From assembly GCA_019120575.1 (NCBI GenBank), contig DWUU01000054.1, positions 1 to 52,628 on the forward strand: a stretch of 52,628 nt of DNA, read 5' to 3'. Numbering within the stretch: position 1 is the first letter of the stretch; each line of letters begins with the position of its first letter. Positions 16,009-25,579 of the stretch are shown here, piece by piece. The DNA comes from Candidatus Mediterraneibacter quadrami. Its GTDB lineage: Bacteria; Bacillota; Clostridia; Lachnospirales; Lachnospiraceae. The position numbers and the translations under genes are program-made. Under the pieces are notes generated by a model. It was not told the origin of the DNA. It made no database searches and saw only the letters and a program-made list of their open reading frames with translations.

Positions 16009-17540
16009 AAGGTTCGATCATGATACAGGGGACCATGTCCAATGCCGGGAAGAGTGTGCTCGCAGGCGGACTCTGCCGGGTGCTCCGTCAAGACGGCTGC
16101 CGTGTGGCCCCCTTTAAATCCCAGAATATGGCGCTCAATTCTTTTATCACCCGGGACGGGCTGGAGATGGGGCGTGCCCAGGTGATGCAGGCGGAGGCGG
16201 CCGGGATCGAACCGGACGCGGCCATGAACCCGATCCTGCTCAAGCCGACCAACGACACCGGCTCCCAGGTGATCATTAACGGCCGGTCCGTCGGCAATAT
16301 GTCTGCGGTGGAATATTACCGTCATAAGAAAGAATATATCCCTTATATCATGGAAGCCTATGAGAAGCTGAAGCAGCAGTATGATGTGATCGTGATCGAG
16401 GGGGCGGGCAGCCCGGCCGAGATCAATCTGAAGCAGGATGATATAGTAAATATGGGACTGGCAGAGCTTGTGGACGCACCGGTCCTGCTGGCCGGGGATA
16501 TTGACCGGGGCGGTGTATTTGCCCAGCTCATCGGGACGGTCATGCTGCTGGAAGAACAGGAGCGGCAGCGCATCAGGGGACTGATCATCAATAAGTTCCG
16601 CGGAGATGTCTCCATTCTGGAGCCGGGACTGCGCATGCTGGAGGAGCGGGCCGGGATCCCGGTGACGGGGGTGGTCCCGTATTTTCATCTGGACATTGAT
16701 GAGGAGGACAGTCTGACCGAGCGTTTTCAGAAGAAAGACGGGGCGGGACTTTTAGAGATAGCAGTGATCCGGCTGCCCAGGATCTCGAACTTTACGGATA
16801 TTGCCCCGCTGGAAGCCATGGAGGAAGTAAATGTCAGGTATGTTTCCTCGACGGCGGAGTTCGGTTCGCCGGACGCGGTCATCCTGCCGGGCAGCAAGAA
16901 TACCATACAGGATCTGCTCTGGATGAGACAGAACGGACTGGAGGCGAAGATATTAAGGCACGCGTCTTCGGGCGGCCTTGTATTCGGCATCTGCGGCGGC
17001 TATCAGATGCTGGGAGAGGAAGTATCCGATCCCTTCGGGGCAGAGCAGAAGGGGTCTGTCCGGGGGATGGGGCTTCTGCCGGTGCGGACCGTTTTCAGTG
17101 AAGAGAAGACGCGAACGCGGGTCGAAGGGCGGTTCCTGAGCCCGGGCGGGATCCTGCAGGAATTAAGCGGAACTGCGTTTGAAGGATATGAGATTCATAT
17201 GGGCGAGAGCGTCCTTCCGGAGTTCGCTGAAGCCGCCAGGACCGGCAGCCGGGCGCTTGTGGAATTCTCCGCCCTGCAGGAGCCGGGGCGCGGAGCGCAT
17301 ACAGACGGCGCCTGGAGCGGGAATGTGTACGGATGCTACGTCCATGGGATCTTTGACGCGCCGGGGTGCGCGAAAGGATTCGTAAGCGCCCTGCTGAAAG
17401 AAAAAGGGTATGATCCGTCCCGGATCAAAGTGACGGACTGGAAGGCATACAAGGAAGAGCAGTATGATAAGCTGGCGGACATTATCCGGGCAAGCCTGGA
17501 TATGGAACGCATTTATCAGATCATTGAAACAGGGAAATAG
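16005..17540 (+). CDS. cbiP: Cobyric acid synthase
   Basis: A 511-residue CbiP/CobQ glutamine-dependent amidotransferase that amidates four side chains of adenosylcobyrinic a,c-diamide. The N-terminal dethiobiotin-synthetase-like ATPase starts [18 protein letters not shown], followed by a [10 protein letters not shown] segment (about 39-48) and [14 protein letters not shown] (about 166-179). The C-terminal class I GATase-like domain has the nucleophile in [12 protein letters not shown] (about 327-338) and the catalytic His in GCYVHGIFD (about 446-454). Full length. It overlaps the aminotransferase stop by 4 bp and is 12 bp from hemC. Confidence 0.95.
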   Translation: MKGSIMIQGTMSNAGKSVLAGGLCRVLRQDGCRVAPFKSQNMALNSFITRDGLEMGRAQVMQAEAAGIEPDAAMNPILLKPTNDTGSQVIINGRSVGNMSAVEYYRHKKEYIPYIMEAYEKLKQQYDVIVIEGAGSPAEINLKQDDIVNMGLAELVDAPVLLAGDIDRGGVFAQLIGTVMLLEEQERQRIRGLIINKFRGDVSILEPGLRMLEERAGIPVTGVVPYFHLDIDEEDSLTERFQKKDGAGLLEIAVIRLPRISNFTDIAPLEAMEEVNVRYVSSTAEFGSPDAVILPGSKNTIQDLLWMRQNGLEAKILRHASSGGLVFGICGGYQMLGEEVSDPFGAEQKGSVRGMGLLPVRTVFSEEKTRTRVEGRFLSPGGILQELSGTAFEGYEIHMGESVLPEFAEAARTGSRALVEFSALQEPGRGAHTDGAWSGNVYGCYVHGIFDAPGCAKGFVSALLKEKGYDPSRIKVTDWKAYKEEQYDKLADIIRASLDMERIYQIIETGK

Positions 17541-17552
17541 GAAGGAAATTCG

Positions 17553-18440
17553 ATGCAGAAAACAGTAAGGATTGGAAGCAGGGAAAGCCTGCTGGCGGTG
17601 CGGCAGGCAGAGATCATCCGGGATCAGATCCTGCGGCTCTGCCCGGAAATGGAAGTCGAGATCGTGACTATGAAAACGACCGGGGATAAGATCCTTGATA
17701 AAAGCCTGGCGAAGATCGGCGGCAAAGGGCTTTTTGTGAAAGAACTGGACCGGGCGCTCATGGACGGACGGATCGATATCGCGGTCCACAGCTTAAAAGA
17801 TGTGCCCATGGAGGAGAACCCGGATTTCCCGATCCTGGCCTGCGGGCGGCGGGAGGATCCCAGGGATGTGCTCCTTCTTAAGCCCGGGCTTCACAAACTG
17901 CCGGAAGACGGTGTGGTCGGCACATCCAGCAGCCGGCGGATGATCCAGATGAAACGGCTTTTCCCGGGCTGCTCTTTTCGCGGGATCCGGGGGAATGTCC
18001 AGACCCGGCTGCGGAAGCTTGAGACAGAGGGATATGACGGTACGCTCCTGGCGGCGGCCGGATTAAAGCGCCTCAATATGGTGCATGTGATCGGAAAATA
18101 TTTTTCCGTGGATGAGATCATTCCGGCGGCGGGGCAGGGCATTCTGGCTGTCCAGGGCAGGAAAGACGCGCGCTGGGAGTGGCTGGATCAGATTAATGAC
18201 CGGGATGCACGCGCAGCGGCGGAGGCGGAGCGGCAGTTCATCCGTGTGGTCGGCGGAGACTGTACGTCTCCCTGCGCGGCGCATGCGCGGATCCATGGCA
18301 GTGAGCTGAAGCTGACCGGATTATATTACAGGGAAAATTCAGAGGATTATGCGACGGATACGATCATAAGCGAGATCTCAAAGGCGCGTCAGGCGGGGGA
18401 AGAACTGGCGCAGAAAATGATGAGCCGGGCAGAGGACTGA
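17553..18440 (+). CDS. hemC: Porphobilinogen deaminase (hydroxymethylbilane synthase)
   Basis: A 295-residue HemC that polymerises four porphobilinogens into hydroxymethylbilane. Diagnostic segments: RIGSRESLLAVRQAEII (about 6-22), TTGDKILDKSLAKIGGKGLFVKELDRAL (about 41-68), the AVHSLKDVPM block (about 78-87), GTSSSRR (about 122-128), IRGNVQTRL and the dipyrromethane attachment loop VVGGDCTSPCAAHA (Cys near residue 232). It lies between cbiP and the cobA-hemD fusion, feeding precursor to siroheme/cobalamin. No hemA, hemB or hemL is present in the window, so those steps must be encoded elsewhere. Confidence 0.95.
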   Translation: MQKTVRIGSRESLLAVRQAEIIRDQILRLCPEMEVEIVTMKTTGDKILDKSLAKIGGKGLFVKELDRALMDGRIDIAVHSLKDVPMEENPDFPILACGRREDPRDVLLLKPGLHKLPEDGVVGTSSSRRMIQMKRLFPGCSFRGIRGNVQTRLRKLETEGYDGTLLAAAGLKRLNMVHVIGKYFSVDEIIPAAGQGILAVQGRKDARWEWLDQINDRDARAAAEAERQFIRVVGGDCTSPCAAHARIHGSELKLTGLYYRENSEDYATDTIISEISKARQAGEELAQKMMSRAED

Positions 18441-18460
18441 CCGGGAAAGAAAGAGGTTAT

Positions 18461-20044
18461 ATGGAAACAGGAAAGAATCATTCAGAAAAATATACAGGAC
18501 CGGCCGGAAAAGTCTGGCTGGCCGGGGCCGGGCCGGGCGATGCGGGCCTGCTCACGGTGAAGGCCGCGGAGCTGATCAAAAGTGCGGATGTGATCGTCTA
18601 TGACGCCCTTATCAGCGCTGAGATCCTGAGCCGGATCCCGACGGAAACGGAAGTGATCTATGTGGGCAAGCATGCAGGAAACCATCCGGTGCCGCAGGAT
18701 GAGATCAACCGGATCCTGGTGCGGGAGGCGAAAAAAGGCAAAAAAGTGCTCCGTCTTAAAGGCGGAGATCCGTTCGTCTTCGGGCGGGGCGGCGAAGAAC
18801 TGGAAGAACTGATCCGAGAAGGCATTTCCTATGAAGTGGTCCCGGGCATCACATCTTCCGTGGCGGTGCCCGCTTATGCGGGAATCCCGGTCACGCACCG
18901 GGATTATACCTCTTCCTTCCATGTGATCACCGGACATGCCAGAAAGGACGGGACGCTCAGTATTGACTTTGAGTCCCTGGTAAAACTGAACGGAACGCTT
19001 GTGTTTCTGATGAGCATATCTTCTATGGAAATGATTCTGAACGGACTGATGAACGCCGGAATGCCGTCCGTGATGCCGGCCGCTGTGCTGGAGCGGGGGA
19101 CCACTGCGCGTCAGAGAAGAGTGACGGCTACGGTGGGAACATTAAAAGAAGAGGCGGACCGGGCCGGGATCCGCACGCCGGCGATCATCCTTGTAGGAAA
19201 AGTCTGCGCCCTTTCAGAACAACTGCACTGGGCGGAAGACCGGCCTCTTGGAGGGCGGCAGTTCCTGCTTACAAGGCCCCGCCAGAATATGTCCGTTCTG
19301 GCAGGACGGCTGAGGGATCTGGGGGCACAGGTCATTGAGATGCCGGCGATCCGGACAGAGATGATCACGCCAAATGAACCTTTGCGGGAGGCGCTCGTGC
19401 GGTTCGCCGAGATGAAACAGAAGAGGTGGCTTGTCTTCACAAGCCCGATCGGGGTGTCTGTATTTTTTGATCTGATCCGGGAGATGCGGATGGATCTTCG
19501 GGATATATTTGGACAAAATCGTGTGAAGATCGGCGCTATTGGATCCGCTACCGGGGCCGCGCTTGAAAAGCACGGTCTGTTTCCGGATGCGGTGCCGGAC
19601 GTTTACAGCGCGGGACAGCTTGGTGAAAAACTGGCGGAGACCGCAGAAGCCGGGGATCATATCCTGATCGTCCGTGCCGAAAAAGGATCCGAAGAACTGA
19701 TCCCGCCGCTTACAGAGGCGGGGCTAGAGGTTGAGGATATCCCGCTGTACCGCACGATATACGAGATGGATCCGCTGCTCAGGGACGAGACAACGGAATT
19801 GTTCCGGAACGGAGAGATCGATGCCGTGACATTTACAAGCGGCTCCACTGTCCGCGGCTTTGCGGCTGCAATGAATGTCGGGGATGAAAAGCCGGGACTG
19901 GATTTCAGCCGGATCCGCGCCGTGTGCATCGGGGAGCAGACTGCACGTGCCGCAGCGGAATACGGAATGCAGATCGCGACCTCCAGACAGGCGTCCATGA
20001 ATGCGATGGTGGAGAAGATACTGGAACTGTACGGCCGGGGATGA
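18461..20044 (+). CDS. Uroporphyrinogen-III methyltransferase / uroporphyrinogen-III synthase fusion
   Basis: A 527-residue fusion of CobA (SUMT) and HemD, common in Clostridia. Residues about 15-255 are the SAM-dependent methyltransferase: VWLAGAGPGDAGLLT (about 16-30), YDALISAEIL, KVLRLKGGDPFVFGRGGEE (about 90-108), YEVVPGITSSVAVPAYAGIPVTHR (about 119-142). It makes precorrin-2 from uroporphyrinogen III. Residues about 265-527 form the two-lobed HemD that cyclises hydroxymethylbilane, ending with FTSGSTVRGF (about 447-456), CIGEQTARAA and the MNAMVEKILELY helix. With hemC just upstream, this gives a short path from porphobilinogen to precorrin-2. Confidence 0.95.
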   Translation: METGKNHSEKYTGPAGKVWLAGAGPGDAGLLTVKAAELIKSADVIVYDALISAEILSRIPTETEVIYVGKHAGNHPVPQDEINRILVREAKKGKKVLRLKGGDPFVFGRGGEELEELIREGISYEVVPGITSSVAVPAYAGIPVTHRDYTSSFHVITGHARKDGTLSIDFESLVKLNGTLVFLMSISSMEMILNGLMNAGMPSVMPAAVLERGTTARQRRVTATVGTLKEEADRAGIRTPAIILVGKVCALSEQLHWAEDRPLGGRQFLLTRPRQNMSVLAGRLRDLGAQVIEMPAIRTEMITPNEPLREALVRFAEMKQKRWLVFTSPIGVSVFFDLIREMRMDLRDIFGQNRVKIGAIGSATGAALEKHGLFPDAVPDVYSAGQLGEKLAETAEAGDHILIVRAEKGSEELIPPLTEAGLEVEDIPLYRTIYEMDPLLRDETTELFRNGEIDAVTFTSGSTVRGFAAAMNVGDEKPGLDFSRIRAVCIGEQTARAAAEYGMQIATSRQASMNAMVEKILELYGRG

Positions 20045-20070
20045 AATCAGAAAACCGGCAGAAGAGCCTG

Positions 20071-20724
20071 TCAATCGGTATATTTGTCAACTATTTTATA
20101 AATCAGAAACAGCACAAGTATGATTAATGCTGCAAGTGTAAGATGAATATAAAATAGCTTAAAAGTTAATGTCATTTTAACTATAAGGGACAATACAAGC
20201 GTGACAGCGATCAGAACTCCAAAGCCGATGTCCCATGAATGAGTGTCCTGGAAAGAATGCCTGCAGAGATAATTAATAAGTCTTTCAGCTGCAAATATGA
20301 TCAACAGTCCGCTCAGAAGATCTCCGGCTGTTACAGGACAATAAAATGTCCGGAATATGCCTGCTGCAATACGGACAGAGCTCCCGAAAGTCCAGATGAC
20401 AAGCAGGACGATCATTGCAGGAAGCAGATCTCGTATGTGACCGAGTATTTTCTCCTTTACACTTAACGGCGGAAGCTCTTTTACAATGTTGTCGCAGAAT
20501 TCCCGATAGTCGGGCCCGATAACATCATTTGCAGAACTGCCGCGCAGTTCTCCGTCGATCAGCATCCGTGTTACATCGCTGCGGATCATTTCCTGCTGAT
20601 ACATCGTAATCGGCATACCGCGAAGATAAACGATAATATCGGTCAGAACATGCTGTCCCTCTTCGGACAGCAGATCATTCATCCGGTTATTTTCTTTAAG
20701 CAAGTCTTTTACACGTCTGCTCAT
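20071..20724 (-). CDS. DUF1048-type membrane protein paired with PadR
   Basis: A 217-residue protein. The N-terminal 90 residues are helical and resemble the DUF1048/HAAS-type domain found next to PadR regulators (LLKENNRMNDLLSEEGQHVLTDIIVYLRG, then MIRSDVTRMLIDGE). Then come four hydrophobic segments at about 98-118, 131-150, 164-182 and 188-210. In similar pairs the membrane partner is under PadR control and may sense envelope stress; this is inferred from context. The start ATG (20724) overlaps the PadR stop by 4 bp. Confidence 0.65.
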   Translation of the reverse strand: MSRRVKDLLKENNRMNDLLSEEGQHVLTDIIVYLRGMPITMYQQEMIRSDVTRMLIDGELRGSSANDVIGPDYREFCDNIVKELPPLSVKEKILGHIRDLLPAMIVLLVIWTFGSSVRIAAGIFRTFYCPVTAGDLLSGLLIIFAAERLINYLCRHSFQDTHSWDIGFGVLIAVTLVLSLIVKMTLTFKLFYIHLTLAALIILVLFLIYKIVDKYTD

Positions 20725-21056
20725 GGTTTCTCCTCCATTATATCTGCAAAAAGATGTTCCACAGCATTTGAAAGTTCACGATAATTTTCGGTGAAGTCCA
20801 GCAATTCCCCGCGGCCTTTTTCTGTCAGGAAATAATATTTCCGTTTCGGTCCGAAGTCGGACTGGCGATAGACGGCAGAGATCATTCCGTTTTTCTCCAG
20901 ACGGAGAAGAAGGGGATAGATCGTTCCTTCGGCAATCTCTCCAAAGCCGTAAGTTTCAAGTTGTTTTGATATTTCATAACCATAGGTTTCATTTTTGCTG
21001 ATGATGGCCAGGATACAACCTTCAAGAGTTCCTTTCAGCATTTGAGATGGTATCAT
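20721..21056 (-). CDS. PadR-family transcriptional regulator
   Basis: A 111-residue PadR winged-helix repressor. Typical segments are QMLKGTLEGCILAIISKNETYGYEI (about 5-29), EIAEGTIYPLLLRLEKNGMI (recognition helix and wing, about 40-59), and a RKYYFLTEKGRGEL segment (about 72-85). The C-terminal helix mediates dimerisation. Its promoter at 21094-21122 overlaps a dyad at 21084-21103, so it probably represses itself and the following membrane gene until it meets its ligand, a common PadR arrangement. Confidence 0.9.
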   Translation of the reverse strand: MIPSQMLKGTLEGCILAIISKNETYGYEISKQLETYGFGEIAEGTIYPLLLRLEKNGMISAVYRQSDFGPKRKYYFLTEKGRGELLDFTENYRELSNAVEHLFADIMEEKP

Positions 21057-21076
21057 ACCGCACCTGCCTTGTAATA

Positions 21077-21122
21077 CAAAGTAGCTTTACTATATTGTAA
21101 AGCAAAGTAGCATCTGTGTCAA
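21077..21122 (-). promoter_or_regulatory. PadR-operon promoter overlapped by operator dyad
   Basis: On the minus strand: -35 TTGACA (21122-21117), exact 17-bp spacer, -10 TACAAT (21099-21094). The perfect dyad GCTTTAC-N6-GTAAAGC (21084-21103) covers the -10, and CAAAGTAGC is directly repeated at 21077-21085 and 21103-21111. The match to consensus suggests a strong promoter kept off by a repressor. Confidence 0.8.
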
Positions 21123-21148
21123 TATTTTGTACTGTTTTTTTACGTTGT

Positions 21149-21682
21149 CTACAGCAGCGGTTTCAGACACCGGACGATCTGTTCCACTGTCGCAACATAG
21201 GTATCTGTATCAGCCTGCGGATTGTTGAGATAGGCGTGGTATGCGCCCTGTATGCAGTAGGATATCAGGATCTGCTTTGACATGTCATTTCTGAATTCCG
21301 GATATTTATGAAAAAGCATTTCTTTCAGCGCGGTGTCGAGCCGGTATCCGAGATGGCTCTGTTCCCGTCCGGAAAAAAGGATCCGGATAAGTGAGATCTG
21401 CGACATGAATGCCAGACAGAGTTCCCGCGTATAGATATCTGATTTTTCGGGCGTATAGTCTTTCAGGTGCCCGATGCTCCCGATGATCGAGGCGACGGTT
21501 TCCTGTTCCATCGTTTCGGACAGGGCGTAGATGTCCTCATAGTGAGAGTAAAAAGTCGACTTATTGATCATTGCACGCTCACAGAGTTCTTTTACGGTGA
21601 TCTTTTCAAGAGGCTTTTTTGAGCGCAGTTCAATGAAAGCATTTTTAATGGCCTGTTCTGTTTTCTGAATACGCAGATCCAT
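21149..21682 (-). CDS. TetR/AcrR-family regulator
   Basis: A 177-residue regulator with an N-terminal TetR helix-turn-helix: TEQAIKNAFIELRSKKPLEKITVKELCERAMINKSTFY in outline (about residues 8-45), followed by HYEDIYALSETME. The C-terminal domain is of the DhaS/TetR_C_7-like kind (FMSQISLIRILFSGREQSHLG). Such proteins often regulate kinase, efflux or lipid genes; the ligand is unknown. It is divergent from the branching-enzyme gene, with about 190 bp between them. The intervening DNA carries the repeated word TTATCCG (around 21759 and 21771) and GTCGGAT on the minus strand, possible operator parts. Confidence 0.85.
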   Translation of the reverse strand: MDLRIQKTEQAIKNAFIELRSKKPLEKITVKELCERAMINKSTFYSHYEDIYALSETMEQETVASIIGSIGHLKDYTPEKSDIYTRELCLAFMSQISLIRILFSGREQSHLGYRLDTALKEMLFHKYPEFRNDMSKQILISYCIQGAYHAYLNNPQADTDTYVATVEQIVRCLKPLL

Positions 21683-21875
21683 AATAGATTTTCAGCCTTT
21701 CCGGATCCTTCTGCGGAATCCTGAGAATCTTTTAATCCGACAATTTCAGACAAGAGTCGTTTATCCGACGCTTATCCGGAATTGCCGGTGTATTTCTGTA
21801 TGTATCAAGGGTATCCTCATTATAGGACAAAAACCGACGGGTGTCGATTATTTCACGATGAAAAGGAGTAAAAAC

Positions 21876-23669
21876 ATGGATTACTACGGCTTCTATACAG
21901 GAAAGTGTTTTGACGCGTATAAATATCTGGGCGCGCACGTCCGGTTCAAAGAAACGGGACGGGGGCGGGAGACCGTCTTTCGCACGTTTGCACCGATGGC
22001 ATCGCGGATCTCGGTGATCGGGGAATTCAATGACTGGACGGAGAGTCCGATGGAGAAGGTCTATGACGGGAATTTCTGGGAATTTGTTTCGGATCAGGCG
22101 AAGCCCGGCATGATGTATAAGTACCGGATCTATGACCGGACCGGAAATTACGTAGATCACTGCGACCCGTACGGATACGGGATGGAGCTCAGGCCCAATA
22201 CGGCATCTGTTATCCGGGAGATGGATGCATACCGGTTCCGGGATGAGAAGTGGATGAAGGGCAGATCCGACCACCGGGCGAAGCCGCTGAACATATATGA
22301 GGTGCATTTCGGTTCGTTTAAGAAGCCGGGGGAGGAGCCGGACGCCTGGTATGATTATGAGGAGATGGCGGATATCCTGATCCCGTATGTGAAGGAAAAC
22401 GGATATAATTATGTGGAGATCATGCCGCTGAATGAGTACCCGAGCGACGAATCCTGGGGGTATCAGGGAACCGGATTCTACAGTCCCACATCCCGGTACG
22501 GGACGGCGGACCAACTGCGGGCTTTCGTGGACGCCTGCCACCGGGAGGGGATTGGTGTGATCCTGGATTTTGTGCCGGTGCATTTTGCAGTGGACGGATA
22601 CGCGCTGGCCGATTACGACGGTACGGCGCTCTATGAATACCCGCACAATGACGTGGGATACAGCGAGTGGGGAAGCCGGAACTTCATGCATTCCAGGGGC
22701 GAAGTGCGAAGCTTCCTGCAGTCGGCGGCGGAATACTGGCTCACTGAATACCATATGGACGGACTCAGGATGGATGCCATCAGCCGGGCTATTTACTGGC
22801 AGGGCATGCCGGAGCGGGGCGTGAATTCCAATGCAGTGGAATTTCTGAAATATATGAACCAGGGACTGAAAGCGCGCCATCCGGATGTGATCCTGGCGGC
22901 GGAGGATTCTACTTCATTTCCGGGCGTGACGAAACCGGTGGAAGAGGGCGGCCTCGGATTCGACTATAAGTGGGATATGGGCTGGATGAACGATACTCTT
23001 GACTATTTCCGGACGGCGCCGGAATACCGGGCGGGGGATTATCATAAGCTGACCTTTTCCATGGCCTATTATTATGACGAGCGGTATCTCCTGCCACTGT
23101 CCCACGATGAGGTGGTACACGGGAAAGCCACGATCCTGCAGAAAATGTATGGGGATTATGAGATGAAATTCCTCCAGGCGCGGGCGTTCTACATGTATAT
23201 GTACGCGCATCCTGGCAAGAAGCTGAATTTCATGGGAAATGAGCTGGGCCATTTCCGGGAGTGGGATGAGAAGCGGGAACTGGACTGGGATCTTCTGGAC
23301 TATCCGGCGCACCGGGAGTTCCATGAATTCATGAAAGCGCTGAACCGTTTCTATCTGGATCATCCGGCATTCGCGGAAGAGGATTATGACAGAACCGGCT
23401 TCAAATGGATCGAATGCAGTGCGCAGGAGCAGTGCGTGTATGCTTTTGAGCGCCGTAGCCTGAAAGAGCGGATCGCGGCGGTCTTCAATTTTTCAGATGA
23501 GGAGCAGGAGTTCGTGCCGGATCTTGACGGGGCAGGTGTGATAAAGAAGATCTTTGACAGCGCCGGATCGGAAGACGGCAAAGAACAGATATATGACAGG
23601 AAGAAAAACCGGTTCCGGCTTCCCCCGTTCAGCGCCGGGTATTACAGCATTTCAGGCGGGAAAGTATGA
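21876..23669 (+). CDS. glgB: 1,4-alpha-glucan branching enzyme
   Basis: A 597-residue GH13 branching enzyme that creates alpha-1,6 branches in glycogen. The N-terminal CBM48 has FRTFAPMASRISVIGEFNDW (about 36-55). GH13 regions: DFVPVHF (about 229-235), DGLRMDAIS (about 295-303, nucleophile D), AAEDST (about 345-350, acid E) and LSHDEVVHG (about 408-416). The C-terminal amylase beta domain ends at residue 597. It is on the short side for GlgB (typically 620-730) because the extra N1 domain is missing. The start is ATG 21876 with AAAGGAG; no other glg gene is adjacent. Confidence 0.93.
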   Translation: MDYYGFYTGKCFDAYKYLGAHVRFKETGRGRETVFRTFAPMASRISVIGEFNDWTESPMEKVYDGNFWEFVSDQAKPGMMYKYRIYDRTGNYVDHCDPYGYGMELRPNTASVIREMDAYRFRDEKWMKGRSDHRAKPLNIYEVHFGSFKKPGEEPDAWYDYEEMADILIPYVKENGYNYVEIMPLNEYPSDESWGYQGTGFYSPTSRYGTADQLRAFVDACHREGIGVILDFVPVHFAVDGYALADYDGTALYEYPHNDVGYSEWGSRNFMHSRGEVRSFLQSAAEYWLTEYHMDGLRMDAISRAIYWQGMPERGVNSNAVEFLKYMNQGLKARHPDVILAAEDSTSFPGVTKPVEEGGLGFDYKWDMGWMNDTLDYFRTAPEYRAGDYHKLTFSMAYYYDERYLLPLSHDEVVHGKATILQKMYGDYEMKFLQARAFYMYMYAHPGKKLNFMGNELGHFREWDEKRELDWDLLDYPAHREFHEFMKALNRFYLDHPAFAEEDYDRTGFKWIECSAQEQCVYAFERRSLKERIAAVFNFSDEEQEFVPDLDGAGVIKKIFDSAGSEDGKEQIYDRKKNRFRLPPFSAGYYSISGGKV

Positions 23670-23718
23670 AATTCTTATAAAATTCCGCGCAGGACGCTTG
23701 CAGGAGCCGCCGGTGCAT

Positions 23719-23751
23719 ATTATTATTTTCTAATGGACAGAAAATAATAAT
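23719..23751. repeat. AT-rich 13-bp inverted repeat upstream of the dnaK-like gene
   Basis: ATTATTATTTTCT (23719-23731) and AGAAAATAATAAT (23739-23751) form a perfect 13-bp stem with a 7-nt loop, ending just before the ribosome site AAGGAG. It could be the terminator of glgB or a regulator of the chaperone message. It does not match the CIRCE element (TTAGCACTC-N9-GAGTGCTAA). Confidence 0.6.
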
Positions 23752-23769
23752 CAAGGAGATCGGACAGGG

Positions 23770-25530
23770 ATGAAGACAATAGGAATCGACCTGGGGACAA
23801 CAAACAGTTGTGTTTCTGTTGTAGAGAATAACGTGCCGGTGATCATTCCGTGCAGTACGGGCGGCCAGACGACGCCCAGCGTGGCGGCATTTACGAAGAA
23901 GGGCGAGCGCCTGGTGGGCGCTGCGGCAAAACGCCAGGCCGTGACCAATCCGGACCGGACGGTCAGCTCGGTCAAGCGCCATATGGGAACGGACTGGTCG
24001 GTCAGTATAGACGGGAAAAGCTACAATGCGCAGATGATCAGCGCCATGATCCTGACGCAGTTAAAGAAAGATGCGGAAGAATTCCTCGGCGAACCGGTGA
24101 CCGACGCGGTCATCACGGTGCCGGCGTATTTTAATGACATTCAGCGGCAGGCGACAAAAGACGCCGGACGGATCGCTGGGCTTACGGTAAAGCGGATCAT
24201 CAATGAACCGACCAGCGCGGCCATGTCCTACGGGCTGGATCACGGCGAGCCGCAGAAGGTCATGGTATACGACCTGGGCGGCGGAACATTCGACGTATCC
24301 ATTATAGAGATCGGGGATGGCGTGATCGACGTCCTGTCCACATCCGGTGACAACCATCTGGGCGGCGATGATTTCGACGAGCGGATCGCGGAGTGGATCC
24401 TCCGGAATTTCAAGGCAAAGTACCGTACTGATCTGAGCAAAGATTTCTCCGCCATGCAGCGGATCCGGGAGGCGGCCGAGCAGACGAAGAAAGAGCTTTC
24501 GACTTCCTCGACCTCAAATATCAACCTGCCCTATCTGACTCAGATCAAGGGCGAACCGGTGCATCTGGAGCTGACGCTTACACGCGCCGTGTTCAATGAA
24601 CTGATACAGGATCTGATCGAACGGACGCAGGGGCCGGTGCAAAATGCATTGAATGACGCGGGACTTCAGCAGTCCGACCTGGGCCGGGTGCTGCTGGTCG
24701 GAGGATCCACAAGGATCCCGGCCGTGCAGGATATGGTGCGGCGGCTGACCGGAAAGGAGCCTTCAAGGAATATCAATCCGGATGAATGCGTGGCAAAAGG
24801 CGCGGCGATCCTCGGAAGCGCGCTGGAGGGAAATGCACTGGCGGCAGCCGGCACCGGGCAGAGCCTGCTGCTCATGGACGTGACGCCCCTGAGCCTTTCT
24901 ATCGAGACGCTGGGCGGTGTATCCACCTGCCTGATCAAACGGAATTCCACGATACCGACCCGGTATTCGAAAATCTTTACGACCGCCGTTCCCTATCAGA
25001 GCAGCGTGGACATCCATGTGCTCCAGGGAGAACGCCCGATGGCAAAGGACAATAAAACGATCGGGAAATTCCGTCTGAAAGGGATCCGCAAAGCCATGGC
25101 CGGTGTGCCGCAGATTGAAGTGACATTTGACATCGATGTAAACGGGATCCTGAAAGTATCCGCGAAAGACCTGGATACGGGAAAAGCCCAGTCTATAACG
25201 ATCACCGCGGGCGACCGGATGTCGGATGCTGAGATCGAGCAGGCAATGCAGGACGCCCGGGAGTACGCGGGGCAGGATCAGCTGAGGCGTGACGCACTGG
25301 AGCTGATCGGGGATGCACAGAAGACCGCAGTCCGGGCCCGCCGCGTTCTGAAAGAACAGGACAAGATCATGGACAGGGCGCGGAAGAAACAGCTGAAGAA
25401 GGACGTAAGCGTTCTGGAAAAAGCATTGTCGAAGATCCGGGTGGACAAAGTGTCAGAAGAGGATATGGCCGGCGTGCGTGCGGCCATGCAGACCGTAGAT
25501 GCAGAACTTGGCGCAGAAGTGCAGCAGTGA
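23770..25530 (+). CDS. Hsp70/DnaK-type chaperone (likely second paralogue)
   Basis: A 586-residue Hsp70. ATPase domain: [15 protein letters not shown] (about 5-19), [22 protein letters not shown] (about 118-139), [27 protein letters not shown] (about 168-182), [13 protein letters not shown] (about 312-324). Substrate domain: [18 protein letters not shown] (about 365-382), [27 protein letters not shown] (about 455-469). The helical lid is shortened and lacks the usual glycine-rich EEVD-like tail. There is no hrcA, grpE or dnaJ beside it, no CIRCE, and the arrangement with glgB suggests an accessory paralogue. That the genome has another dnaK is inferred. Confidence 0.9.
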   Translation: MKTIGIDLGTTNSCVSVVENNVPVIIPCSTGGQTTPSVAAFTKKGERLVGAAAKRQAVTNPDRTVSSVKRHMGTDWSVSIDGKSYNAQMISAMILTQLKKDAEEFLGEPVTDAVITVPAYFNDIQRQATKDAGRIAGLTVKRIINEPTSAAMSYGLDHGEPQKVMVYDLGGGTFDVSIIEIGDGVIDVLSTSGDNHLGGDDFDERIAEWILRNFKAKYRTDLSKDFSAMQRIREAAEQTKKELSTSSTSNINLPYLTQIKGEPVHLELTLTRAVFNELIQDLIERTQGPVQNALNDAGLQQSDLGRVLLVGGSTRIPAVQDMVRRLTGKEPSRNINPDECVAKGAAILGSALEGNALAAAGTGQSLLLMDVTPLSLSIETLGGVSTCLIKRNSTIPTRYSKIFTTAVPYQSSVDIHVLQGERPMAKDNKTIGKFRLKGIRKAMAGVPQIEVTFDIDVNGILKVSAKDLDTGKAQSITITAGDRMSDAEIEQAMQDAREYAGQDQLRRDALELIGDAQKTAVRARRVLKEQDKIMDRARKKQLKKDVSVLEKALSKIRVDKVSEEDMAGVRAAMQTVDAELGAEVQQ

Positions 25531-25541
25531 AATGAGAATAT

Positions 25542-25579
25542 AAAGAAAGGGAATCGTGCTTATCCGATTCCTTTTCTTT
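25542..25579. terminator. Convergent terminator between dnaK-like and mazG
   Basis: Stem AAAGAAAGGGAATCG (25542-25556) pairs with CGATTCCTTTTCTTT (25565-25579) with one G-T wobble and T/A-rich flanks on both sides. It covers the 3' end of mazG, so it serves both strands. Confidence 0.8.

Noticed and set aside
21732-22880. 382-codon open frame on the minus strand
   Set aside because: Antisense of glgB and of its upstream region; no family resemblance.
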